From Streptomyces olindensis (GTDB lineage Bacteria; Actinomycetota; Actinomycetes; Streptomycetales; Streptomycetaceae): a stretch of DNA of 47,792 nt. Within the stretch, counting starts at the first letter, position 1; the number at the start of each line of letters is the position of its first letter. The notes under the pieces were generated by a model. That model had not been told where the DNA came from, searched no databases, and saw only the letters and a program-made list of their open reading frames with translations. The position numbers and the translations under genes were made by a program. The stretch spans positions 1 through 47,792 of the forward strand of contig JJOH01000036.1 in assembly GCA_000696115.1 (NCBI GenBank), read 5' to 3'. Positions 41,227-47,792 of the stretch are shown piece by piece.

Positions 41227-42612
41227 TCACACCCTTGCGTAGCTGAGCTGCTGCTTCTTCTCCGAGGCCGTCGACGTTTCGGGTACCCGGGGAGCCGTAC
41301 GGCGAAGGTATACGGCCCAGGTGACCGCGAAGCACACCACGTAGAAGGCGAGGAAGGCGACGAACGCGCCGGTGCCGGAGCCGTAGGAGAGGAAGGACTG
41401 GCGGAAGGCGAGGTTGATGCCGACGCCGCCGAGCGCGCCCACCGCGCCGATCAGGCCCATGGAGGCTCCGGAGAGCCGGCGCCCGTAGGCCGCGGCCTCC
41501 TCGCCCTTCAGCCCCTGGGCGAGGGCCTTGTTCTGGAAGATGCCCGGGATCATCTTGAACGTCGAGCCGTTGCCGAGGCCGCTGAGGACGAACAGCACCA
41601 CGAACGCCACCGTGAACAGCGCCAGCGACTTCTCCATCGAGGCACCGATCAGGATCGCCGTCGCGACACCCATGGCCACGTAGTTCCACAGGCTGATCTT
41701 CGCGCCGCCGTACCGGTCGGCGAGCCAGCCGCCGACGGGGCGGATCAGGGAGCCGAGGAGCGGGCCGATGAAGGTGACGTACGCCGCCTCCAGCGGGGTG
41801 CGTCCGAACTGGTTCTGCAGGACCTGGCCGAAGGCGAAGCTGTAGCCGATGAACGAGCCGAAGGTGCCGATGTAGAGGAAGGACATGATCCAGGTGTGGG
41901 CGTCCTTCGCGGCGTCCTTGGCGGCACCGGTGTCGTTCTTGACGTTCTCGATGTTGTCCATGAAGAGCGCGGCCATGACGGCGGCGACGACGATGAGCGG
42001 GATGTAGATCCCGAGCAGCACGCGCGGCCCGCCGCCGGCGCCGATGATCGCGAGCGCGGCCAGCTGGATCACCGGGACGCCGATGTTGCCGCCACCGGCG
42101 TTCAGGCCGAGGGCCCAGCCCTTCTTCCGCAGCGGGAAGAAGGCGTTGATGTTGGTCATGGAGGAGGCGAAGTTGCCGCCGCCGACGCCGGCGAGGAGGC
42201 CGACGAGCAGGAAGGTGGAGAAGCTGGTGCCCGGCTCCATCACGGTGAACGCGGCGACGGTCGGGATCAGCAGCATGGCAGCCGAGATGATCGTCCAGTT
42301 CCGCCCGCCGAAGATGGCGACGGCGAAGGTGTAGGGGACGCGGACGACCGCGCCGACCAGCGTGACCATCGAGGTCAGCATGAACTTGTCGGCCGGGGTC
42401 AGCCCGTACTCCGGGCCCATGAAGAGCACCAGCACGGACCACAGGGTCCAGATCGAGAAGCCGATGTGCTCGGACAGCACGGAGAAGAAGAGGTTCCGGC
42501 GGGCGATCTTCTCTCCCGTCTCCTGCCAGAAGGTCTCGTTCTCCGGATCCCAGTGCTGGATCCAGCGTCCGCCCCTGCTCGGGGGTGCGGGTGCCGTGCC
42601 AGGGCCTGTCAT
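41227..42612 (-). CDS. narK: Nitrate/nitrite transporter, NNP family of MFS
   Basis: A 461-residue MFS protein with 12 membrane helices. The nitrate-porter signatures are visible: GLNAGGGNIGVPVIQL in helix 5 and GASMGLIGAVGALGGVGIN in helix 11. A helix 1 preceded by the QETGEKIARRNL segment and a central polar loop (ENVKNDTGAAKDAAKDAHTW) are typical of the NarK2/NasA-like actinobacterial branch. It exchanges nitrate and nitrite across the membrane. ATG at 42612. A GlnR-type half-site lies 69-84 bp upstream, and nnaR follows downstream. Confidence 0.93.
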   Translation of the reverse strand: MTGPGTAPAPPSRGGRWIQHWDPENETFWQETGEKIARRNLFFSVLSEHIGFSIWTLWSVLVLFMGPEYGLTPADKFMLTSMVTLVGAVVRVPYTFAVAIFGGRNWTIISAAMLLIPTVAAFTVMEPGTSFSTFLLVGLLAGVGGGNFASSMTNINAFFPLRKKGWALGLNAGGGNIGVPVIQLAALAIIGAGGGPRVLLGIYIPLIVVAAVMAALFMDNIENVKNDTGAAKDAAKDAHTWIMSFLYIGTFGSFIGYSFAFGQVLQNQFGRTPLEAAYVTFIGPLLGSLIRPVGGWLADRYGGAKISLWNYVAMGVATAILIGASMEKSLALFTVAFVVLFVLSGLGNGSTFKMIPGIFQNKALAQGLKGEEAAAYGRRLSGASMGLIGAVGALGGVGINLAFRQSFLSYGSGTGAFVAFLAFYVVCFAVTWAVYLRRTAPRVPETSTASEKKQQLSYARV

Positions 42613-42680
42613 GACGCCTCCACTGTGCTCCAGGACTCGGTCGTACCTCGAGTGACTGATCCCGAAGGTAGGGAGGGCGC

Positions 42681-42696
42681 GTTTCCTGCCTGTGCC
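42681..42696 (-). promoter_or_regulatory. GlnR-like half-box before narK
   Basis: On the minus strand, GGCAC-AGGCAG-GAAAC matches the half-box gTnAC-n6-GAAAC at all but one fixed base. A GTCAC (12 bp upstream) hints at a weaker second half. Nitrogen control of narK by GlnR is known in Streptomyces. Confidence 0.4.
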
Positions 42697-42768
42697 AGTG
42701 AGTGACCGCGAGGGAACTTTGCTCTCACCCCGCGTCCGGGCGGGATGAGAGGTTCCGTCGGTTTCGGG

Positions 42769-43788
42769 TCATCGCCGCGGGGGCTGCCAGTGAGGGTTCT
42801 GCTGAGGATACGGCGGGTTGTGGGGGGTGGGGGGCTGGGCGCCGTAGGAGCCCGGGGCGGGCTGGGCGGGGTAGGGGCCGGGCGCCGGATGTCCCGCGTA
42901 CGGGCCTGGTGCGGGATGACCGGGGTAATGGCCTGCTGCGGGCTGACCGGCGTACGGGCCTGGCGCGGGTTGGCCGGGGTAAGGGCCCGGCGCGGGCTGG
43001 GCGCCGTACGGGCCGGGCTGGGGCTGAGCGGGGTACGGGCCTGGCGCGGGTTGGCCGGGGTAAGGGCCCGGCGCGGGCTGGGCGCCGTACGGGCCGGGCT
43101 GGGGCTGAGCGGGGTACGGGCTGCCCGGCGGGGGCTGGGCACCGTAGGGGCCCGGCGTCGGCTGGGCGGGGTACGGCATCGGCTGGGCGTAGAGGCCTGG
43201 TGCTCCCGGCGGCAGATACCGCGTCCGCCCGTTCTCGTCCGTCACCGGCAGGAAGCCGGACGCCTGCAACCGGGCCGCGAACCTGGCGTTGCGCTTGCGC
43301 GTGACCAGCAGACCGACGCCGAAGACCGCCATGAGCAGCAGCCACACCACACCGGCCACGACGAAGTCGGAGGACTCGCCCCCGAAACGGAAGGCGAGGA
43401 CCACGCAGCCGACGGTGACGCCCAGCGCCCCGAACCACATGCGCTTCTCGGCGTGCCTGCCGGTGAGGTCGAAGTTGATGCGGGCCTTGAGGAGCTCGAA
43501 CGCGTCGGGCACGACGGGCGGCAGGGAGACACCGTCACCGGCGTTGGGGTACTGCGCCCGGTTCTGCGCGGCCCGGGCCCTGGCCTGCGGGCTGAGGTCG
43601 GGCAGGATCAGCATGGTCAGCGCGCCGTTGCGGCCGCTCTGCCGGACGTCGGCGTACTCGTAGCCGAACTGCTGGGCGACGAAGGCCAGCCGGGCCAGCT
43701 TCTTCACGGACGCCATCGGGCTGGTGAGCTCGACCGGTTCCCCGCTCGCCATCAGCCGCAGCATCTTCTGTGTCTGCCGCTTACTCAT
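42769..43788 (-). CDS. Membrane protein with Pro/Gly/Tyr/Gln repeat tail
   Basis: A 339-residue protein. The N-terminal 115 residues are soluble and conserved in style (MSKRQTQKMLRLMASGEPVE, VAQQFGYEYADVRQSG). Two membrane helices follow (FGALGVTVGCVVLAFRFG and FVVAGVVWLLLMAVFGVGLLV). The last 140 residues are repeats of the type PGPYPGQPA, PGPYGAQPA and PGPYAGQPA. An 81-bp unit (27 residues) occurs twice in exact copy at 42952-43113. The function is unknown; such tails occur in actinobacterial membrane proteins that may form condensates or anchor to the cell wall. The ATG at 43788 was chosen over a GTG a few codons upstream. Confidence 0.8.
   Translation of the reverse strand: MSKRQTQKMLRLMASGEPVELTSPMASVKKLARLAFVAQQFGYEYADVRQSGRNGALTMLILPDLSPQARARAAQNRAQYPNAGDGVSLPPVVPDAFELLKARINFDLTGRHAEKRMWFGALGVTVGCVVLAFRFGGESSDFVVAGVVWLLLMAVFGVGLLVTRKRNARFAARLQASGFLPVTDENGRTRYLPPGAPGLYAQPMPYPAQPTPGPYGAQPPPGSPYPAQPQPGPYGAQPAPGPYPGQPAPGPYPAQPQPGPYGAQPAPGPYPGQPAPGPYAGQPAAGHYPGHPAPGPYAGHPAPGPYPAQPAPGSYGAQPPTPHNPPYPQQNPHWQPPRR
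42952..43113. repeat. 81-bp exact tandem duplication
   Basis: 42952-43032 and 43033-43113 are the same sequence, starting GTACGGGCCTGGCGCGGGTT. It encodes 27 residues of the PGPY/GQP tail and keeps the frame; recent slippage or unequal crossing is likely. Confidence 0.92.
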
Positions 43789-43928
43789 CCCCACCGCTCC
43801 CACCGGCCGCTTTGTTCACCAGCGCGACCGGGGCAGTTTTCCATACCGGCGCAACCAGAGGAACGGGCCGGCGGGCCGGGCGGCCGGCTCGGGAGGCTCC
43901 GCGGGCCGGCCGCGCTGTCGGAACTCCC

Positions 43929-45110
43929 TCACCGTCGCTTTCTCACCCGAGGCTCACTCCTCGGCCACAACCGCGGTTTCTGCTGCGCCGCCAGGTCCTC
44001 CATCCAGCCGAACGCCAGGACGCAGCCGGCGATGAGTACCCAGACCAGGACCAGCACCGGCCAGGGGCTCTCCAGCAGGCCGGGGACGTTCTGCTCCAGC
44101 ACGGGGAAGCCCCACAGCCGGTCCCACAGTGTGGCGGCGACCAGGATGCAGGTGTTGTGCCACAGGTAGATGGTCACGGCCCGGGAGTTGAGCAGGCCGA
44201 TCGGCCGGGCGAAGCGGCGCAGCCTGTCCGGCCACTCGGACCAGGAGGGGCTGATGTGGAGCAGCAGGAGCACGGTGCCCAAGGACCACAGGGCCTGCGC
44301 GAGGGGCATGCTGTCCAGGTCGTTGCCGGTACCGAAGTCGTGGCGCAGCGCGTACCAGAGGCCGACCAGGGCGATGACGGGCGCCACGGACGGGACGACG
44401 TAGCGCGGCAGTCGCCGCAGGATGCCCTCCTGGTGGGCCATGCCGAGGATCCAGCAGGCGCCGAAGGTGGAGAAGTCCGTGAGCGCCGAGGGGATCCGCT
44501 CGCCGGGCAGCGTGAGCCAGCCCTGCTCGAAGGCGACGGCCAGCGCGATCGGCGCGGACAGCGTGACGACCGGCAGGGCGCGCAGGGCCTTCAGCAGCAG
44601 CGGGGACAGCAGCACGTACCAGAGGTAGGCGCGGATGTACCAGAGCGGGCCCGCGAGGTCGGCGGCCCAGTTCTCGCCGATGAAGCCGGGCACGCCGGGC
44701 AGTCCCTCGGCGTAGGGCGGGTCGCTGAACGGCACGATCCAGAAGGTGAGGTGCAGCCACCACCAGCCGGGGTGCCCGTCCGCGTCCGGCCCCCAGCCCT
44801 GGAGGACCATGCCGGTGACGCCGACGACGCCCAGCAGCCACAGCGGGGGCAGCAGCCGCCGCAGCCGGCCGCGGATCACCTGCACGGCCGGGCGCTTGAG
44901 CGAGCGGGCCATGAGGTTGCCCGCGAGGGCGAACATCACGCCCATGGACGGGAACACCAGCGGCAGCCAGGCCCAGCCCGTCAGGTGGTACAGCACGACA
45001 CGGAACAGGGCGAGGGCGCGCAGCAGGTCGAAGTACCGGTCGCGGCCGGGCCGGGGTGATGGGGCCTGCTCCTGGCGCGGAGCCTCGGTCGTCGCGGGAA
45101 CCGTGGTCAT
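43929..45110 (-). CDS. Acyltransferase family 3 membrane protein
   Basis: A 393-residue protein with about ten membrane helices. The AT3 start RYFDLLRALALFRVVLYHLTGW contains the family's Arg-Ala-x-Ala and His near helix 1, and RSLKRPAVQVIRGRLRRLLPP follows as a second conserved block. Such enzymes add acetyl or other acyl groups to extracellular polysaccharides. The ATG at 45110 overlaps the stop of the deacetylase/glycosyltransferase gene (ATGA). It therefore probably modifies the polymer made by that protein. Length and composition fit the Streptomyces mat region. Confidence 0.87.
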   Translation of the reverse strand: MTTVPATTEAPRQEQAPSPRPGRDRYFDLLRALALFRVVLYHLTGWAWLPLVFPSMGVMFALAGNLMARSLKRPAVQVIRGRLRRLLPPLWLLGVVGVTGMVLQGWGPDADGHPGWWWLHLTFWIVPFSDPPYAEGLPGVPGFIGENWAADLAGPLWYIRAYLWYVLLSPLLLKALRALPVVTLSAPIALAVAFEQGWLTLPGERIPSALTDFSTFGACWILGMAHQEGILRRLPRYVVPSVAPVIALVGLWYALRHDFGTGNDLDSMPLAQALWSLGTVLLLLHISPSWSEWPDRLRRFARPIGLLNSRAVTIYLWHNTCILVAATLWDRLWGFPVLEQNVPGLLESPWPVLVLVWVLIAGCVLAFGWMEDLAAQQKPRLWPRSEPRVRKRR

Positions 45111-47299
45111 GCGACCGGCCGCCCGTCCATCTGCTGGTGGGGCGCGGCCGTTCCGCCCCCGGGCAGCCCCACCGCGCCGGTGCGCCGCAGCTTCTGCCAG
45201 CGCAGCCGGCCGCCGGTGAGCGCGGTGATCCAGGACTGGAGCAGGACGACGTACATGAGCTGCCGGTAGAGGAGCTGCTGGAGCGGCAGGGAGATGAGGT
45301 GGGTCATGCGTTCCTTGTCGAGGTGGAACGCGTAGGCCGCGCACACGCCCTGCACCGCGAGGACGCCCAGCCAGGCGCCGATGGTCTTCTCGGTCGGGCC
45401 GAACACCAGCCCGTACAGCAGGAACACGTCGATCAGCGGGGCCAGCAGCGGCGCCACGACCATGAACATCGACACCAGCGGCAGTCCCACGCGGCCGAAG
45501 CGGCCCGAGGGTCCGCGGTCGACCAGGGCCCGGCGGTGCTTCCAGATGGCCTGCATCGTGCCGTACGACCAGCGGTAGCGCTGGGACCACAGCTGCTGCA
45601 CGGACTCGGGGGCCTCGGTCCAGGCGACGGCCTTCTCCGCGTAGACGACGTGCCAGCCGTCGCGGTGCAGGGCCATGGTGATGTCGGTGTCCTCGGCGAG
45701 CGTGTCGTCGCTCATGCCGCCGACGCGTTCCAGGGCGCTGCGCCGGAACGCGCCGACCGCGCCGGGGATGGTGGGCATGCAGCGCAGCACGTCGTACATG
45801 CGGCGGTCGAGGTTGAAGCCCATCACGTACTCGATGTGCTGCCAGGCGCCGATGAGCGAGTCGCGGTTGCCGACCTTGGCGTTGCCGGCGACGGCGCCGA
45901 CGCGCGGGTCGCCGAAGGGCTGCACGAGTTCGCGGACGGTGGTCGGCTCGAAGACGGTGTCGCCGTCCATCATCACGATGATGTCGTGGCGGGCGTTGGC
46001 GATCCCGCGGTTGAGGGCGGCGGGCTTGCCCGCGTTGAGCTGGCGGACGACGCGTACGCCGGGCAGGCCGAGGTTCTCGACGATGCGGGCGGTGCCGTCG
46101 CTGGAGCCGTCGTCGATGACCAGTACCTCGATGGGGTGGTCGCCGGCGACGAGGGAACGGACCGTCTGCTCGATGCACTTGGCTTCGTTGTAGGCGGGCA
46201 CCAGCACCGACACCGGTTCCGTGACGGGCGGGCCCCAGCTGAAGTTCCGGCGGCGGACGCGGCGGGCGTGCGCGACGGAGAGGATCAGCATCAGCCCGAG
46301 GCGCCCGAAGACCAGCACGCCGACGACGGCGAGGCCCGCGACGAGGATGCCGGTCGTCTTCTCGGAGGCCTGCACCAGGAAGACCCACGCCTCGCCCTTG
46401 ATCGACTCCAGCCCCGCGACCGAGGTGTGCGCGCTGGGGGCGTCCAGTGCGGCGGTGAGGGTGTCGAAGCGGTAGCCCTGGTCCTGCAGCCCGGTGATGA
46501 ACCGGTCGAGTGCGGCCACGGTCTGGGAGCGGTCGCCACCGGAGTCGTGCATCAGCACGATGGCGCCCTCGCCGTTCTTCGGCGTGGCGTTGCTGATGAT
46601 CTTCTGCACGCCGGGCCGGCGCCAGTCCTCGCTGTCGGTGTCGTTGACGATGGTGATGTAGCCCTTGCTGCCGATGTACTCGGTCACCGGCCAGGACTTG
46701 TTGTCCATGACGTGCGCGAACGACGAGTAGGGCGGGCGGAACAGCGAGGTGCGGATGCCGGCCGCCCCGGCCAGCGCGAGCTGGTTCTGGGACAGCTCCC
46801 AGTCGATGCGGCTCTTGCTCTGCAGCGACAGGTCCGGGTGGTTGAAGGTGTGCAGCCCGATCTCGTGGCCCTCGTCGACCATGCGCTGCACGAGGTCCGG
46901 GTGGCGGGAGGCCATGGTGCCCGTGATGAAGAAGACGGCCCGGGCGTCGTGCTTCTTCAGTACGTCGAGGACCTTGGGCGTCCAGACCGGGTCCGGGCCG
47001 TCGTCGAAGGTCAGGACCAGTTCGTGATCCGGGAGTTCCAGGCTGGCGGGCTTCCCGTCCCGGGTGTCGATGACGGGCCCGCCCTTGAGGATGTCCTGCG
47101 GTACGCGGTCGTTGGCCGCGGGCGGCCCGACGCGGTGGTCGGCGAGGATCTCGCTGTGCACGTAGCCGCGCAGCATGAGCATCGCCATCAGCGCGACGAG
47201 GACGAGCAGGGGCAGCAGCAGGCGCAGGGGCAGGCGGCGTCGCCTGGAGCCGCCACGGGCTCGGGGCGCCGGCCCGGGACGGCTGGTACGGGATGCCAT
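45107..47299 (-). CDS. matB: Bifunctional polysaccharide deacetylase/glycosyltransferase, MatB-like
   Basis: A 730-residue membrane protein. A membrane anchor (about 26-45) leads to an extracellular NodB-type deacetylase domain: LTFDDGPD with Asp99-Asp100, metal-binding His150 and His154 (HTFNH), and RPPYSSF. A second membrane span (about 315-345) leads to a cytoplasmic family 2 glycosyltransferase with VPAYNEA, DDGSSDGT, the DGD metal motif at 445-447, AEDTD and QRYRW (573-577), plus C-terminal helices. This fusion matches MatB, needed for poly-beta-1,6-N-acetylglucosamine and pellet formation in Streptomyces as I recall. The ATG at 47299 was chosen; the frame is open to a TTG at 47521, which would add a Pro-rich cytoplasmic head. 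Confidence 0.88.
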   Translation of the reverse strand: MASRTSRPGPAPRARGGSRRRRLPLRLLLPLLVLVALMAMLMLRGYVHSEILADHRVGPPAANDRVPQDILKGGPVIDTRDGKPASLELPDHELVLTFDDGPDPVWTPKVLDVLKKHDARAVFFITGTMASRHPDLVQRMVDEGHEIGLHTFNHPDLSLQSKSRIDWELSQNQLALAGAAGIRTSLFRPPYSSFAHVMDNKSWPVTEYIGSKGYITIVNDTDSEDWRRPGVQKIISNATPKNGEGAIVLMHDSGGDRSQTVAALDRFITGLQDQGYRFDTLTAALDAPSAHTSVAGLESIKGEAWVFLVQASEKTTGILVAGLAVVGVLVFGRLGLMLILSVAHARRVRRRNFSWGPPVTEPVSVLVPAYNEAKCIEQTVRSLVAGDHPIEVLVIDDGSSDGTARIVENLGLPGVRVVRQLNAGKPAALNRGIANARHDIIVMMDGDTVFEPTTVRELVQPFGDPRVGAVAGNAKVGNRDSLIGAWQHIEYVMGFNLDRRMYDVLRCMPTIPGAVGAFRRSALERVGGMSDDTLAEDTDITMALHRDGWHVVYAEKAVAWTEAPESVQQLWSQRYRWSYGTMQAIWKHRRALVDRGPSGRFGRVGLPLVSMFMVVAPLLAPLIDVFLLYGLVFGPTEKTIGAWLGVLAVQGVCAAYAFHLDKERMTHLISLPLQQLLYRQLMYVVLLQSWITALTGGRLRWQKLRRTGAVGLPGGGTAAPHQQMDGRPVA

Positions 47300-47524
47300 G
47301 GGTGGTGGTACTCCGGGTGGTGCGGGGAGGGGGGTGCGGGGACGGTCACGCGGCATGCCGGGCGCGCCCGGGCAGGCGGTCGGTACGGGTGGCCCTGGGG
47401 GCCGCTCGGGCGCATCGCCCGCCCGGAGGGCGGGCCCTGCGGCGTCTGGTGTGCTCTCGGCGCGCCAGGCGTCGCGGGACGGGCGCGACGGTGCGGAGAT
47501 CCCCTGAGCCTTGTGCGACAAGGC

Positions 47525-47792
47525 CTAGGCGGCGGGCGTCTGGGCGATCGGCTGGGTCGCGGCCGGTCCGTCGGCGACGGTGCCGCCGTCGCCGCCGGTG
47601 CCCGTGGTCTCGGTCGGCGGATCGGGCGTGGTGGCGCCGGTCGGCGTCGGGGAGGACACGGGCGGGCTCGGCGGGTTCGCCGGCTTGCTCGGGGCCGGGG
47701 CGGTCGCGCCGGTGCCCGGGGCCGGGGCGGTCCGGGTCGCCGTCGGCGTGGGGTCGGCAGTCGTGCCGGCGCGGCCGGGGCCGGCGGTGGCC
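47525..47792 (-). CDS. C-terminal end of a Pro/Thr-rich protein, cut by the window
   Basis: The frame ends with TAG at 47525-47527 and is open to the right edge (89 codons). It encodes a Thr/Pro/Ala-rich tail ending GPAATQPIAQTPAA, like cell-wall linkers or disordered tails of secreted proteins. The gene lies upstream of the MatB-like gene on the same strand, so by position it may be matA, but nothing seen here identifies it. Confidence 0.55.
   Translation of the reverse strand, partial: ATAGPGRAGTTADPTPTATRTAPAPGTGATAPAPSKPANPPSPPVSSPTPTGATTPDPPTETTGTGGDGGTVADGPAATQPIAQTPAA

Overview
The window is typical Streptomyces chromosome: very high GC, GTG/TTG starts, 4-bp stop/start overlaps and Streptomyces-specific families (SsgA-like, CGNR, SUKH-4, DUF6083, NnaR). 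Gene content and order match, from memory, the conserved core of Streptomyces coelicolor from about SCO2923 to SCO2963 (ssgG, hppD, murA, hupA, malic enzyme, sigU/rsuA, nnaR, narK, matB). No phage, integrase, transposase or CRISPR array is seen.

Layout. 1-4600: the start of a DUF2510-type protein, the SsgA-like ssgG, a GlcD-like FAD oxidase, 4-hydroxyphenylpyruvate dioxygenase and a divergent Lrp/AsnC regulator. 4610-8319: a four-gene osmoprotectant (glycine betaine/choline type) ABC importer with overlapping genes. 8328-9157: an ArsR-type regulator behind a striking 21-bp inverted repeat, plus a small ORF. 9154-14563 (minus): Lon-type S16 serine protease, a 22-bp minisatellite, IclR regulator, DEAD/DEAH-type helicase, MFS exporter. 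14600-18121: a tRNA-like remnant, DUF6083 protein, alpha/beta hydrolase plus MerR pair, and a tandem-domain SUKH-4 protein.

18292-24564 (minus) is a xanthine-dehydrogenase-like operon (FAD, 2Fe-2S and Mo subunits plus a small P-loop kinase). It is the oddest part of the window: the 2Fe-2S subunit carries about 625 residues of low-complexity, repeat-containing, His/Gly-rich sequence, and the Mo subunit lacks the usual GGxFGGK and GE active-site motifs. 24825-29872 (minus) is a sugar ABC importer with a cytoplasmic GH20 beta-N-acetylhexosaminidase, with a DasR-like operator next to its promoter, suggesting chito-oligosaccharide uptake and cleavage.

30084-38873: DUF3039, YqgE/AlgH, murA, HU protein, ACT-domain malic enzyme, a probable small RNA with a clear terminator, a HelD-like ATPase, and the ECF sigma/anti-sigma pair. 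39190-42612: CGNR regulator, nnaR and narK, with a GlnR-like half box before narK. 42769-47792: a membrane protein with a (PGPY/GQP) repeat tail, then an acyltransferase and a NodB deacetylase/GT2 fusion of the MatB (poly-N-acetylglucosamine) type, followed by the end of another Pro/Thr-rich gene cut by the window.
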